From assembly GCA_016787725.1 (NCBI GenBank), contig JAEUTZ010000016.1, forward strand, positions 186,001 to 250,000: a stretch of DNA of 64,000 nt, read 5' to 3'. Made by a program: the position numbers and the translations under genes. Below the pieces are notes generated by a model. The model worked only from the letters and a program-made list of their open reading frames with translations. It had not been told where the DNA came from and searched no databases. Below are positions 34,818-44,058 of this stretch, in pieces (position 1 is the first letter of the stretch; each line of letters starts with the position of its first letter). This DNA is from Cyclobacteriaceae bacterium (lineage in GTDB: Bacteria > Bacteroidota > Bacteroidia > Cytophagales > Cyclobacteriaceae).

Positions 34818-35684
34818 TTAGTCTGAATACACTTCGCAAACACACCGAAAGCCTAACCAGGCTTCTGGCTTGAAGTAGGGAATCTTATTCTCAATAGTGC
34901 TTTCGTTGGGGTAATGAAACCAACTTCCACCTTTGGCGATTCCGGGTTGGTCAGTCATCTCAGCCACATTTCCAATCATATGGTAGAGTCCTAATCGATT
35001 CGGTTGAGTCCGTTTATCATAGATATAAGCGGGGGCGTAATCTCCGTATTGAAAATAGTCTTCAAACGATTTTATGACATTAAACTTAATTTCTTCTTTC
35101 TTATCAATAAATGACTTTAGATCACGCTTAAAGATTCGAAACTCCACTTCCTTGTTTACTTGTTTGAAGTACTGTTTTGATTTCCGCATCACCAGGGAAG
35201 ATGAGCCATAAATTATTTCATATCCAAAGGGATAGCGCTGGATATCCAGATCACCCGATGCCGCCCGATTCCACTCAGCTTCCGAAGGCAAACGGTAAAC
35301 AAAGGATACTTCTGATTCAGACGATATTTTGGCGGAAACCACCTCCGACCGCCAACGACAATAATTAATGGCTTGAGCCTGCGTAACCCCTACCACTGGA
35401 AAATATCGATATGCCGGATACCTTAAGTAATGTTTCCATCGTAGGGAATCTCCGTACGCTAGCCACACTGATGTATCAGGAAGTGCATTCTTGTAATATA
35501 CTTTTCCCGAATCTTTTTCCAGGTAATGCAGGTATTCAAGCCAATGGATATTGGCAATCTCGGTTTTATCAATATAAAGATCGGACGAGAACCTAATTGT
35601 ATTGGGGGGAGCTAGCAATGAATCTTGTGCCCGCACAGCAAGAACACACAAACAAATGAGCAGGGCAGCAAACAAACTCCTCAC
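34818..35684 (-). CDS. secreted SUMF1/FGE-like protein without the catalytic cysteines
   Basis: A 288-residue exported protein (signal peptide 1-19, VRAQ) with the formylglycine-generating-enzyme-like fold: ANIHWLEYL near the start, RLPSEAEWNRAASG in the middle, and GNVAEM plus KGGSWFH near the end. In true FGEs two cysteines follow the GGS motif; here the matching stretch reads GGSWFHYPNE with no Cys, so sulfatase activation is unlikely. Similar lipoproteins (GldJ, GldK) serve in gliding/type IX secretion, but the lipobox is missing here. The start is GTG, 30 bases from the divergent pnuC. Confidence 0.8.
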   Translation of the reverse strand: MRSLFAALLICLCVLAVRAQDSLLAPPNTIRFSSDLYIDKTEIANIHWLEYLHYLEKDSGKVYYKNALPDTSVWLAYGDSLRWKHYLRYPAYRYFPVVGVTQAQAINYCRWRSEVVSAKISSESEVSFVYRLPSEAEWNRAASGDLDIQRYPFGYEIIYGSSSLVMRKSKQYFKQVNKEVEFRIFKRDLKSFIDKKEEIKFNVIKSFEDYFQYGDYAPAYIYDKRTQPNRLGLYHMIGNVAEMTDQPGIAKGGSWFHYPNESTIENKIPYFKPEAWLGFRCVCEVYSD

Positions 35685-35692
35685 GAACTTAC

Positions 35693-35700
35693 TATTTTTG
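35693..35700 (+). promoter_or_regulatory. pnuC-nadR promoter, -7 element TATTTTTG
   Basis: A perfect TAnnTTTG element 14 bases upstream of the pnuC ATG, inside the 30-base divergent gap. It predicts a leader of fewer than ten bases. No NadR/NiaR-type operator is recognised. Confidence 0.65.
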
Positions 35701-35714
35701 ATTTTTCATAGTTA

Positions 35715-36377
35715 ATGAAATTCTTTGATATCCAGCATGTATTCTTTACGGTCCTGGGCTACCCATTAAGCTACCTGGAGTTTTTTGCCGTTGTATTTGG
35801 ATTGCTGGCAGTGGCACTTTCGGCAGCGGCCAACATCTGGAGTTGGGTAATTGGCATTATCAATGTTGTGCTCTCGGCATTCTTTTATTACCAGATACAA
35901 CTGTACCCGGATATGTTTCTCATGGGTTTCTTTTTTGTGACCAATATCATGGGGTGGTGGCGGTGGGCTCATCCCAAGCCCGGGGAAGAGGATCGAAAAC
36001 AGGAACTAAGAGTTAGCTTCATGAAGCGATCGGATTTTATTCTATTACTGATCGTTGGGCTGGCCGGAACCTTTGTGGTTGGAGCGCTGGCATCGAAACT
36101 GCATGAGTGGCTTCCCTTTTTATTCAACCTGCCAAGCGCCTATCCATTTATTGATTCTTTCATTTTGGTGATGAGTGTGATCACCACTTTTTTGATGGTT
36201 CAGAAAAAAATTGAATGCTGGATCATCTGGATCCTGATTGATGTTGTGGCCACCTATCTGTATTTTTTGAAAGGGGCTATGTTTTTTGGTGTGGAGTATG
36301 CCGTGTTTACCATCATTGCCAGTGCAGCCCTGTGGAATTGGATTCGGGAATATAAAAGTTATGCGGTGAAAGTATGA
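35715..36377 (+). CDS. pnuC: nicotinamide riboside/mononucleotide transporter PnuC
   Basis: A 220-residue membrane protein with seven to eight hydrophobic segments. It has the PnuC marks: the early motif SYLEFFAVVFGLLAV, WSWVIGIINVVLSA, the MGWWRW segment after TM3 and IEC-WIIWILIDVVATYLY in the second half. PnuC proteins carry out facilitated uptake of nicotinamide riboside driven by intracellular phosphorylation. The next gene, a NadR-like kinase, overlaps it by four bases (ATGA) and would supply that phosphorylation. Confidence 0.93.
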   Translation: MKFFDIQHVFFTVLGYPLSYLEFFAVVFGLLAVALSAAANIWSWVIGIINVVLSAFFYYQIQLYPDMFLMGFFFVTNIMGWWRWAHPKPGEEDRKQELRVSFMKRSDFILLLIVGLAGTFVVGALASKLHEWLPFLFNLPSAYPFIDSFILVMSVITTFLMVQKKIECWIIWILIDVVATYLYFLKGAMFFGVEYAVFTIIASAALWNWIREYKSYAVKV

Positions 36378-37342
36378 GACGCGGATTGGTAATCGGAAAG
36401 TTCATGCCCGTGCACGAAGGTCATGTGGCCTTGATCCATTTCGCATTGGCGTACTGCGATGAATTGATTGTTTCGATGAGTTATACCGACACCGATCCGA
36501 TTTCCGGAGCGTTGCGGATTTCGTGGTTACGGGAATTATTCAGAAATGATCCCCGGATCAGGATTGAAAGTGTAGCAGATGATTTTGATGATCCTGCGCT
36601 GGCATGGACTGATCGGACCCGGGTGTGGGCACAATTTTTACGAGGTCGGTATGGAAAGATCGATGTGGTGGTCAGTTCAGAACCCTATGGCCCTTTCTTG
36701 GCTACCCAATTGGCGGCAACGTCTGTTTTGTTTGATCCTGACAGAGTGAAATATCCGGTGTCGGCATCAGGCATTCGTCAGCATCCGTACCGTAATTGGT
36801 CCTTTATTCCGGCTATTGTGCGTCCTTTTTTTGTGAAGCGACTTTGTTTCTATGGCCCGGAAAGTACGGGTAAGTCCACCCTGGCAGAAACGCTTGCCCG
36901 GGTTTATCAGACTAACATAGTTCCTGAAGTGGCCCGTGAAGTGGTAACCTCGAATCAATTTACGCTGGAAGATATCATTCACATTGGCCATGCTCAAACC
37001 AACCGGATTCTGGACAAAACAAAAACAGCTAACAAGATTTTATTCTGTGATTCAGATCTGATTACAACTCAAATTTATTGCCTTAACTATCTGAAGCAGA
37101 TACCCCCTGTTCTATTCGAGTTGGAACGAGCAGTTACCTATCACCAATACTTTTTATTTGATATTGATGTTCCGTGGGTAGCCGACAACCTGCGTGACCT
37201 AGGCTCCAGGCGGTTAGAAATGTATCAGATCTTCCGGCAGGAATTAACAAAAAGGCAACTACATTTTATTGAAGTTCGGGGAAGTTATCAGGAACGGGAG
37301 GCAAGGCTTCGGGCTTATTGCGACAATCTGCTATCAGATTAA
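36374..37342 (+). CDS. nadR: NadR-like NMN adenylyltransferase/nicotinamide riboside kinase
   Basis: A 322-residue two-domain enzyme. Residues 1-~150 form a nucleotidyltransferase (GKFMPVHEGHVAL with HxGH at 14-17; VSASGIRQHPYRNW at 129-142) that joins NMN and ATP to give NAD. Residues ~155-320 form a P-loop kinase (GPESTGKST at 161-169) that phosphorylates nicotinamide riboside to NMN. The DNA-binding helix-turn-helix of enterobacterial NadR is absent, as usual in Bacteroidota, so regulation by this protein is not expected. It is coupled to pnuC, completing a riboside salvage route. Confidence 0.93.
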   Translation: MRRGLVIGKFMPVHEGHVALIHFALAYCDELIVSMSYTDTDPISGALRISWLRELFRNDPRIRIESVADDFDDPALAWTDRTRVWAQFLRGRYGKIDVVVSSEPYGPFLATQLAATSVLFDPDRVKYPVSASGIRQHPYRNWSFIPAIVRPFFVKRLCFYGPESTGKSTLAETLARVYQTNIVPEVAREVVTSNQFTLEDIIHIGHAQTNRILDKTKTANKILFCDSDLITTQIYCLNYLKQIPPVLFELERAVTYHQYFLFDIDVPWVADNLRDLGSRRLEMYQIFRQELTKRQLHFIEVRGSYQEREARLRAYCDNLLSD

Positions 37343-38211
37343 TACCGCTTGCCAGGGATTTCACTTTCAAATACTTCAACACACTTCCTATCCTGCAACG
37401 TGACATAACAGGTTGTTCCCAAAGGTCCACCAAATGCTAGGTTACTGGTAAGCTTTCCTTTCATGACAACCTCCCGAATCAGGGCTCCAGCAGGAGATAG
37501 GATGGCAACCGTCCCTTTGCCATGTCGGGTAACGTACAGGTTCCCTTGCTTATCGCATTTCATACCATCCATTCCGAAGTCAGTAAACTCATAGAAAAGT
37601 TTTTTATTAGTAATGTTGCCTTTCGAATCGACATCAAATGCCCAGATTTTTCGTTGAAGGCTTTCGTTTACATATAATATTTTTTCATTTGGGCTCAGTT
37701 CAATTCCATTCGTAGTGCCCATGTCATCTTGCAGAAGTATAGCCTTGTTCGGGCCATCAATTCGCCAGAGTTTTCCGGTTCCTTCTTTCCAGTTTGGATC
37801 CGAGGCAAATAGTTGTCCCTTCCGGTTGATGCATAAATCATTCGGTTGATTGAACGAAGGGTTATGGACATAGGTACTGACTACTCTGGTTTTCGCATCT
37901 ACTTTTAGTACATTGTGTCCCTTCCAGTCGGCCAGTAATAAATTTCCCTTTTTATCGAACATGATGGCGTTAGCCACACTTCCTTCCGGTAAGGTAACAT
38001 AGAGCTCAACCTCCCCATTCGGCTTCACCAATCCTATGGTTCCATCTTTCAGATAGTTAACCACCAGCAGATTACCGGCCTTGTCCACATTCGGGCCTTC
38101 AATATTTTCGGAGAAAATGTCTTCGGCCGTAAAATCACGGGCTTCGTAGTATTGCGGAAATACGAGTGAAAGCGGTGTGAATACGATCAATATAATTCCC
38201 CAAAATTTCAT
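37339..38211 (-). CDS. secreted SMP-30/gluconolactonase-family protein
   Basis: A 290-residue six-bladed beta-propeller with an N-terminal signal peptide (1-20). The metal and active-site positions of the SMP-30 family are recognisable: EGPNVD (E39), the Asn of FNQPNDLCI, the Asn of TTNGIELSP and an Asp near DGMKC. Family enzymes hydrolyse sugar lactones (gluconolactonase, lactonase) with Ca or Zn. Its stop overlaps the convergent nadR stop by four bases. It overlaps the transporter gene start by four bases, so it is coupled to sugar uptake. Confidence 0.86.
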   Translation of the reverse strand: MKFWGIILIVFTPLSLVFPQYYEARDFTAEDIFSENIEGPNVDKAGNLLVVNYLKDGTIGLVKPNGEVELYVTLPEGSVANAIMFDKKGNLLLADWKGHNVLKVDAKTRVVSTYVHNPSFNQPNDLCINRKGQLFASDPNWKEGTGKLWRIDGPNKAILLQDDMGTTNGIELSPNEKILYVNESLQRKIWAFDVDSKGNITNKKLFYEFTDFGMDGMKCDKQGNLYVTRHGKGTVAILSPAGALIREVVMKGKLTSNLAFGGPLGTTCYVTLQDRKCVEVFESEIPGKRY

Positions 38212-39470
38212 ACGGTTTTGCCGACTCTATGACCTTTTGTGGCATAATATAAAATATACAAATACAATGGGATCATTATCATGTATGCCGTTTGCCGGTT
38301 TGTTATATCACTTAAATATCCGTATGCAAGTGGCAGAAGTGCTCCACCAGCAATACCCATTATTAATAATGCCGATCCTGTTTTTGTAAACTTCCCTAAG
38401 CCATCCAAGGATAGCGGCCAAATGCATGGCCACATTAGAGTGTTTGCAAAACTCAATAACACGACAAAAGCAATTGATACTCCACCATTGGTTAGCAGTG
38501 CGCAAAAGGTAAATACCATACCAAGAACTGTACTTACAATGAGTGCATTTTTTTGAGATATGTATTTAGGCATCACCAAAATGCCGAGGACATAGCAAGC
38601 AACAAGGGCGATTAAGCTATAAATACCAAACCTGCTTGAGGTGTCAAGATCAAAACCTTGATATTGTCCATACAGTCCAATGGTATCAATCGCAATCACC
38701 TCTGCGCCTACATACATAAAGATGCAAATTACCCCGAGTATCAGGTGAGGGAATGCAAATATTGATTCCTTGTTCTGGCTACCTGCTTTCGAATCAGTGT
38801 CTGAACTTTCGGGGTTGATCTCAGGAAGCGGTGCTTTGAGAATTAATATGGATAATCCGAAAAGAATAATTGCCATCACTGTGTAAGGAGCAATAACCCT
38901 TGATGCCAGGGCATCTAATTGCAGTGCCAACTCACTCCCGGTTAAAGATTGGATTCTTTCTGACATTTCAGCGGTATCGCTAAAAAGTAACTTCACCAAA
39001 ACATATATTCCAATCATACCAGCGACTTTATTACATATCCCCATAATACTGATTCTCTTCGCAGCACTTTCAATGGGTCCTAAAATTGTCGCATAAGGAT
39101 TCGATGCGGTTTGGAGCAGGGTAAGTCCGGTACCTTGAGCAAATAAACCTAAAAGAAAGAGTGGGTAAGAACGAGCCTGGGCCGCAGGTATAAAAATCAG
39201 AGAGCCTACGGCCATTGCAGCCAACCCGATTGACATGCCTTTAATAAACCCCGTTTTTTCTAGAATATATGATGATGGAATTGCCATCACGAAATAAGAA
39301 ATATAGAATGCGAACGTAACGAAATAAGCCTGAGAATCGGTAAGCTCGCAGGCTTGCTTTAAAAAAGGTATTAGTACGCTATTAAGCCACGTGGCAAAAC
39401 CAAAAATGAAAAACAGGACTCCAATGATGGTAATGGACATGAGGTAGCTGGAAGGTCGGGATTGGGTCAT
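38208..39470 (-). CDS. sugar:H+ symporter, FucP-type major facilitator
   Basis: A 420-residue transporter with twelve membrane helices of the fucose-permease branch of the major facilitator superfamily. Typical blocks are FFIFGFATWLNSVLIPFLK (seen as GFATWLNSVLIPF), QTASNPYATILGP and MFVGAEVIAIDT-like text (YVGAEVIAIDT). Substrates in the family include fucose, glucose, galactose and N-acetylglucosamine. It is the first gene of a two-gene operon with the SMP-30 protein (ATGA overlap). It is divergent from a nucleotidyltransferase and a sugar kinase, which suggests that all four serve one sugar. Confidence 0.9.
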   Translation of the reverse strand: MTQSRPSSYLMSITIIGVLFFIFGFATWLNSVLIPFLKQACELTDSQAYFVTFAFYISYFVMAIPSSYILEKTGFIKGMSIGLAAMAVGSLIFIPAAQARSYPLFLLGLFAQGTGLTLLQTASNPYATILGPIESAAKRISIMGICNKVAGMIGIYVLVKLLFSDTAEMSERIQSLTGSELALQLDALASRVIAPYTVMAIILFGLSILILKAPLPEINPESSDTDSKAGSQNKESIFAFPHLILGVICIFMYVGAEVIAIDTIGLYGQYQGFDLDTSSRFGIYSLIALVACYVLGILVMPKYISQKNALIVSTVLGMVFTFCALLTNGGVSIAFVVLLSFANTLMWPCIWPLSLDGLGKFTKTGSALLIMGIAGGALLPLAYGYLSDITNRQTAYMIMIPLYLYILYYATKGHRVGKTV

Positions 39471-39505
39471 GGGTAGGAGGGGTTAGGCTTTCCGCAGTAA
39501 ACTTC

Positions 39506-39513
39506 TATTTTTG
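39506..39513 (+). promoter_or_regulatory. promoter of the nucleotidyltransferase-kinase operon, TATTTTTG
   Basis: A perfect TAnnTTTG element 51 bases upstream of the nucleotidyltransferase start, in the 94-base divergent region shared with the sugar transporter. Confidence 0.6.
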
Positions 39514-39564
39514 CACAACTTTTAAATATCAGGTAATTACCCACTTTTAATTAATTCTCGCAAG

Positions 39565-40467
39565 TTGAAACAGGATCAAAAACTCTCTTTACTCGTGATG
39601 GCGGCCGGCATGGGCAGCCGGTATGGTGGCATTAAGCAAATTGATGGTTTTGGGCCCAATGGCGAAACTATCATGGACTACTCTCTTTATGATGCATTGC
39701 GAGCTGGATTTACGGAGGTGGTTTTTATTGTACGCGAAGAAATTAAAGAAACCGTAAAGGAAATCTTTCAGCCAAAGCTACAAGGCAAGGCCGATGTCCA
39801 TTTTGTAGTGCAAACTCTGGAGAAGTTTGTTCCGGATCAGTTTTTACCGGTCGATCGCAAGAAACCCTGGGGCACCACCCATGCGATGTTGTGCGGCAAA
39901 GAGGTAATCAAAGGACCCTTTGCAGTTATCAATGCAGATGATTTCTATGGTAGGGAAGCATTTGAATCCCTGGCGAGTTTCTTTCGTACCGCACCGGCCG
40001 ATCACCATGCCATGGTGGGGTATACATTAAAAAATGTATTGTCGGAGCACGGTAGTGTTTCGCGCGGCATTGCCACCCGCGATGATGCCGGCTTTTTGAA
40101 GAGCATGAAGGAACATACGGTTATTGTTCGGGAAGGTGATAAGATTATTTCGAAGAATGAGGGTCATATGGAGTTAGAGGCTACTGTGCCCGTGTCAATG
40201 AATTGCTGGGGGTTTCAGCCTGGAGCTTTTGAATTAACCGAAAAGCTCTTTGTTGAGTTTGTTTCTAAAAACTATCAGAATCCTGCTTCTGAATTTTATA
40301 TCGCATTAATGGTAACGGAATTAATTAACCGTGGCCTGGGCAAGGTGCATATTTTACCGGGTGGTAAGACCTGGTTCGGGGTTACCTATAAAGAGGACAA
40401 AGAAGAGGTGTCGCATAAAATCCGGAACCTGGTACTGGAAGGGTTGTATCCATCCAAACTCTGGTAA
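39565..40467 (+). CDS. sugar-phosphate nucleotidyltransferase-like protein
   Basis: A 300-residue cytosolic nucleotidyltransferase: the NTP-binding loop AAGMGSRYGG (13-22) with K25 following, PWGTTHA (101-107) and the metal-binding NADDFYG (124-130). It lacks the C-terminal left-handed beta helix of many dTDP- or UDP-sugar synthases. The start is a TTG; the next ATG is inside the catalytic loop and a stop precedes the TTG, so no other start works. It is followed after three bases by a NahK-like kinase, which suggests kinase-then-uridylyltransferase salvage of a free hexose or hexosamine. Confidence 0.85.
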   Translation: MKQDQKLSLLVMAAGMGSRYGGIKQIDGFGPNGETIMDYSLYDALRAGFTEVVFIVREEIKETVKEIFQPKLQGKADVHFVVQTLEKFVPDQFLPVDRKKPWGTTHAMLCGKEVIKGPFAVINADDFYGREAFESLASFFRTAPADHHAMVGYTLKNVLSEHGSVSRGIATRDDAGFLKSMKEHTVIVREGDKIISKNEGHMELEATVPVSMNCWGFQPGAFELTEKLFVEFVSKNYQNPASEFYIALMVTELINRGLGKVHILPGGKTWFGVTYKEDKEEVSHKIRNLVLEGLYPSKLW

Positions 40468-40470
40468 CGG

Positions 40471-41499
40471 ATGAGGCCTGTTCCGGATTTAGTCTTAGGT
40501 GCTTTTGGGATCTCATCCGGAGCCTTGATTAAACCGATAGGGTCTGGACATATCCATCAAACCTTTCAAGTTGAAGATGGGAGGAAATTTATTTTACAGC
40601 GGATCAACAAAAATGTGTTTACCAGGCCCGAGGTAATTGCACGGAATAATCGACTGGCAGCAGAGTATTTGTTTAAGAATCATCCAGCGTATCTTTTTCC
40701 CACCCCGATTCCGGATCAACATGGAAATGATTTAGTGTATGCGGAAGATGGATTTCCCTGGAGGTTGTATCCATTAATTCAAAACACAGTAACGGTTGAT
40801 TTTGTCACCTCCGTACAGCAAGCATTTGAGGCGGCCAAGGGGTTTGGATTGTTGGCACGCAATCTTGAAGGAATAAATTGTGATATGTTTGAGCCCACTC
40901 TGGAGCAGTTTCACGACCTCAGCAGACGCTATGAACAGTTTGAATCAGCGCTTGCCAATGCCGCAGACTCCATTCTGGCACAAGTTTCAGAAGAAATAGC
41001 GTTGGCCAAACAGTTTAACTTCCTGGTGGATGAATACAAAAGATTAATTCATAGTGGTACGTTAACACTACGCATTACACACAATGATACAAAGATCAAC
41101 AACATTCTATTTGATCAAACCCTGAGTAAGGCAACATGTGTTATAGACCTGGATACCCTGATGCCGGGTTATTTCATTTATGACCTGGGGGATATGGTGC
41201 GCACGTGTGTAAGCCCGGTAAGCGAGGAGGAATTCGATGTTTCCAACATTGCCTTTCGCAAGGAGATTTATGATGCCCTGCTTTCGGGGTATCTTTCCGA
41301 AATGCGACCATTCTTATCGCCTGCAGAGTTAGCCGCGGTTCCATTTGCCGGAAAGATGATGACTTATATAATGGCGCTGCGGTTTCTGGCGGATTTTTTA
41401 CGAGGCAACACCTATTATCATATTTCCTATCCGGATCAAAATAAGGTACGGGCCCGTAATCAACTGCACCTTTTAAATATTCTTATCGGGGCAGTTTAA
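40471..41499 (+). CDS. NahK-like anomeric sugar kinase (APH fold)
   Basis: A 342-residue aminoglycoside-phosphotransferase-fold kinase. The catalytic loop THNDTKINNILFD (203-215; base D206, metal N211) and the metal motif VIDLDTLMPGY (D227) closely resemble those of bifidobacterial N-acetylhexosamine 1-kinase NahK, including the GDMVRT stretch just after. NahK phosphorylates GlcNAc or GalNAc at C1, making the substrate for a uridylyltransferase. Here the nucleotidyltransferase precedes it by three bases. The exact sugar is uncertain, since homoserine kinase and other APH proteins share the fold. Confidence 0.82.
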   Translation: MRPVPDLVLGAFGISSGALIKPIGSGHIHQTFQVEDGRKFILQRINKNVFTRPEVIARNNRLAAEYLFKNHPAYLFPTPIPDQHGNDLVYAEDGFPWRLYPLIQNTVTVDFVTSVQQAFEAAKGFGLLARNLEGINCDMFEPTLEQFHDLSRRYEQFESALANAADSILAQVSEEIALAKQFNFLVDEYKRLIHSGTLTLRITHNDTKINNILFDQTLSKATCVIDLDTLMPGYFIYDLGDMVRTCVSPVSEEEFDVSNIAFRKEIYDALLSGYLSEMRPFLSPAELAAVPFAGKMMTYIMALRFLADFLRGNTYYHISYPDQNKVRARNQLHLLNILIGAV

Positions 41500-41551
41500 T
41501 AAAATTTTACATCTTGCAGTTCTTATTTAATAGCCATCAATCTACACGCTT

Positions 41552-43072
41552 ATGAAGCAACTCATTTTGTTGATTTCTTTTTTTGTGGTGCCAATCACCG
41601 GATTTTGTCAATACAAATCACCCGCACAGAAGTATGCCGAAACCATAACAGTGGATGATTTGAAAGATGGATTAACCATTTTGGCATCGGATGCGTTGGA
41701 AGGTCGTGAAACGGGAAGCCGAGGTCAAAAAATGGCAGCTGCCTTTATTGCCAATCATTTCGAACAATTGGGGCTGCAGGCACCGGTAAACGGATCGTAT
41801 TATCAACCGGTTGATCTGTATTCCGTTACGCCCGGTGAGATATTTATACGGAGTAGCGGCATTCAATATAATAACTTTAAGGACGTGGTGTATTATGGCT
41901 CAGCGCCAAGTAATGGGATTGTTTCTGGTGAAGTTGTATTTGTTGGCAAAGGAACTGAAGCCGATTATGCGGGGCTGACCGTTAAGGATAAAGTTGTAGT
42001 GCTACTCAGTGACGCGCTTTCCTTCAACCTTTTTTCTGCTTTGCGTACACCCGTGACTCTGGCACGAGAGAAAGGTGCCAGTTTGGTGATGGTTTTATCA
42101 ACATCAAATTCCAACGAGTTTGGCCAATTTGCGACTCAGCTTCAGGGATTCTTGTCGGAAGGAAATCTTACATTGGACAAACCTAACTCAGGTAATGCCA
42201 ATAAGGGTGTATTCTTCCTCAACCAGCCAGTAGCCGAAAAAATCTTTAACACTACGTTTAGCAAGCTAACGAAAGCGGCCACGGAATCTCCAAAATCCAA
42301 GTCGTTGACGAAACTCAAACCGGGTAAGATTGAGTATCAGGTATCCATGGATAGTAGATCCGTAAAATCTGAGAATGTGCTCGGCTTTTTGGAGGGAACT
42401 GACAAGAAGGAAGAGGTGATCGTAATCACGGCACATTATGATCATATCGGCATTCGTGATAGCGGTTCAGGAGATCGCATCAATAATGGAGCAGATGATG
42501 ATGCTTCCGGAACCATGGCTGTGTTGGAAATGGCGGAGGCTTTCGTGCAAGCTAAAAAGGAGGGGAATGGTCCGCGCAGAAGTTTGTTGTTTATGACGGT
42601 AACCGGAGAGGAGCAAGGGTTGTTTGGCTCACAATATTATGTTGAAAACCCGGTGTACCCATTGGCGCAAACTGTGGCCAATCTGAATATTGATATGATT
42701 GGACGAAGGGATGGGGAGCATGCAGGAAAGCCGGATTATGTATATGTAATTGGTTCTGACAAGCTCTCTTCCGAATTGCACGAGATCAACGAACGGAGCA
42801 ACAGTTCTTATACAAAACTGGTATTTGATTATACCTACAACGATGAGAATCATCCAACCAACCTATACAAGCGATCGGATCATTGGAATTTTGCCAAGAA
42901 CGGAATCCCCATCATATTTTATTTTGATGGAATTCACGAAGACTACCACCAGGTAACAGATGAAGTCAGTAAAATTGAGTTTGATTTATTGGCTGCCCGT
43001 GCAAAATCCCTATTTTATACAGCTTGGGAATTGGTAAATCGTGAAGACCGGATAAAGGTGGATAGGAAGTAA
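41552..43072 (+). CDS. secreted M28-family aminopeptidase
   Basis: A 506-residue exported metallopeptidase: signal peptide (1-20, GFCQ), a protease-associated (PA) insert (~95-250) and an M28 catalytic domain (~270-500). The two-zinc site is visible: TAHYDHIG (first His), NNGADDDASGT (bridging Asp), TGEEQGLFG (catalytic and binding Glu), NIDMIG (Asp) and a final His in KRSDHW or HEDYHQ. It probably trims peptides in the periplasm or outside the cell. It stands alone between the sugar kinase and lipA. Confidence 0.9.
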   Translation: MKQLILLISFFVVPITGFCQYKSPAQKYAETITVDDLKDGLTILASDALEGRETGSRGQKMAAAFIANHFEQLGLQAPVNGSYYQPVDLYSVTPGEIFIRSSGIQYNNFKDVVYYGSAPSNGIVSGEVVFVGKGTEADYAGLTVKDKVVVLLSDALSFNLFSALRTPVTLAREKGASLVMVLSTSNSNEFGQFATQLQGFLSEGNLTLDKPNSGNANKGVFFLNQPVAEKIFNTTFSKLTKAATESPKSKSLTKLKPGKIEYQVSMDSRSVKSENVLGFLEGTDKKEEVIVITAHYDHIGIRDSGSGDRINNGADDDASGTMAVLEMAEAFVQAKKEGNGPRRSLLFMTVTGEEQGLFGSQYYVENPVYPLAQTVANLNIDMIGRRDGEHAGKPDYVYVIGSDKLSSELHEINERSNSSYTKLVFDYTYNDENHPTNLYKRSDHWNFAKNGIPIIFYFDGIHEDYHQVTDEVSKIEFDLLAARAKSLFYTAWELVNREDRIKVDRK

Positions 43073-43122
43073 CGAACTTGTTAGCTTCTTCGGAATATCT
43101 GGATTATTAATTTTCCGTCCGT

Positions 43123-44007
43123 TTAGAAAGGAACATGCACATGTCGCTCGGCATGATAGCTCGAACGAACCAGCGGTCCTGACTCCACGTATTTTAACCC
43201 GCGTTTCAATCCTTCTTCTTTATACATGGAAAATGTGTCGGGGTGGATAAATTCGGCCACTTCCAGGTGCATTTTGGTAGGTTGTAAATATTGTCCCAGA
43301 GTTAGAATCATCAGTCCGTTGGCCGCTAAATCATCCATGGCCTTGAACACTTCCTCCCGGGTTTCACCAACCCCCAACATAATTCCGGATTTGGTTCGCT
43401 TTCCTGCTTCGCGAATCCTTTTTATTTGCTCCAGGCTGCGTTCGTATTTTGCCTGCGGGCGTACGAGGCGGTAAAGCCGGCCTACTGTTTCCATGTTATG
43501 CGACACCACTTCCTGGCCACCCTCAATCATGTGGTATAAAGCATCCCAGTTACCCTTTGTGTCGGGAATCAAGGTTTCGATGGTGGTTGTTGGACTTAAG
43601 GCTTTTGTTTGAACCACGGTTTGATACCAGATTTCAGCACCCCGGTCTTTCAACTCATCGCGGTTAACCGAAGTAATGACGGCATGCTTCACGCCCATTT
43701 TTTTTATTGCTTCTGCAACCCGCGCAGGTTCTTCAACATCGTATTCGGTTGGTTTTCCGGTGGCAACCGCACAGAAGGTGCAGCTTCGTGTACACACGTT
43801 TCCTAAAATCATGAAGGTGGCGGTACCTGCACCCCAGCATTCACCCATGTTTGGACAATTGCCGCTTTCGCAAATCGTATGAAGTTTATTCTCGTCAACC
43901 AGCTTGCGCACTTTTGCGTATTCGGGGCCAACGGGCAACTTAACCCGCAGCCAATCCGGTTTGCGTTTTCTGGTTTCTTCTTTCGATATAACCGGTAGTT
44001 CGATCAT
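43123..44007 (-). CDS. lipA: lipoyl synthase
   Basis: A 294-residue radical-SAM enzyme that inserts two sulfurs into octanoyl-lysine. Auxiliary-cluster cysteines are C46, C51 and C57 ([12 protein letters not shown]), radical-SAM cysteines C72, C76 and C79 (CTRSCTFC), and the RSSY motif near the C-terminus provides the serine ligand of the auxiliary cluster. I start at the ATG at 44007, giving the normal length; a TTG 16 codons upstream immediately after the gcvH stop gives an unlikely extension. Its substrate protein, GcvH, is the gene just upstream. Confidence 0.95.
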   Translation of the reverse strand: MIELPVISKEETRKRKPDWLRVKLPVGPEYAKVRKLVDENKLHTICESGNCPNMGECWGAGTATFMILGNVCTRSCTFCAVATGKPTEYDVEEPARVAEAIKKMGVKHAVITSVNRDELKDRGAEIWYQTVVQTKALSPTTTIETLIPDTKGNWDALYHMIEGGQEVVSHNMETVGRLYRLVRPQAKYERSLEQIKRIREAGKRTKSGIMLGVGETREEVFKAMDDLAANGLMILTLGQYLQPTKMHLEVAEFIHPDTFSMYKEEGLKRGLKYVESGPLVRSSYHAERHVHVPF

Positions 44008-44058
44008 AATCAGGCTGCGTGGATGATGGTTAATGCCTACCGCTTTCCAAAACAATAA

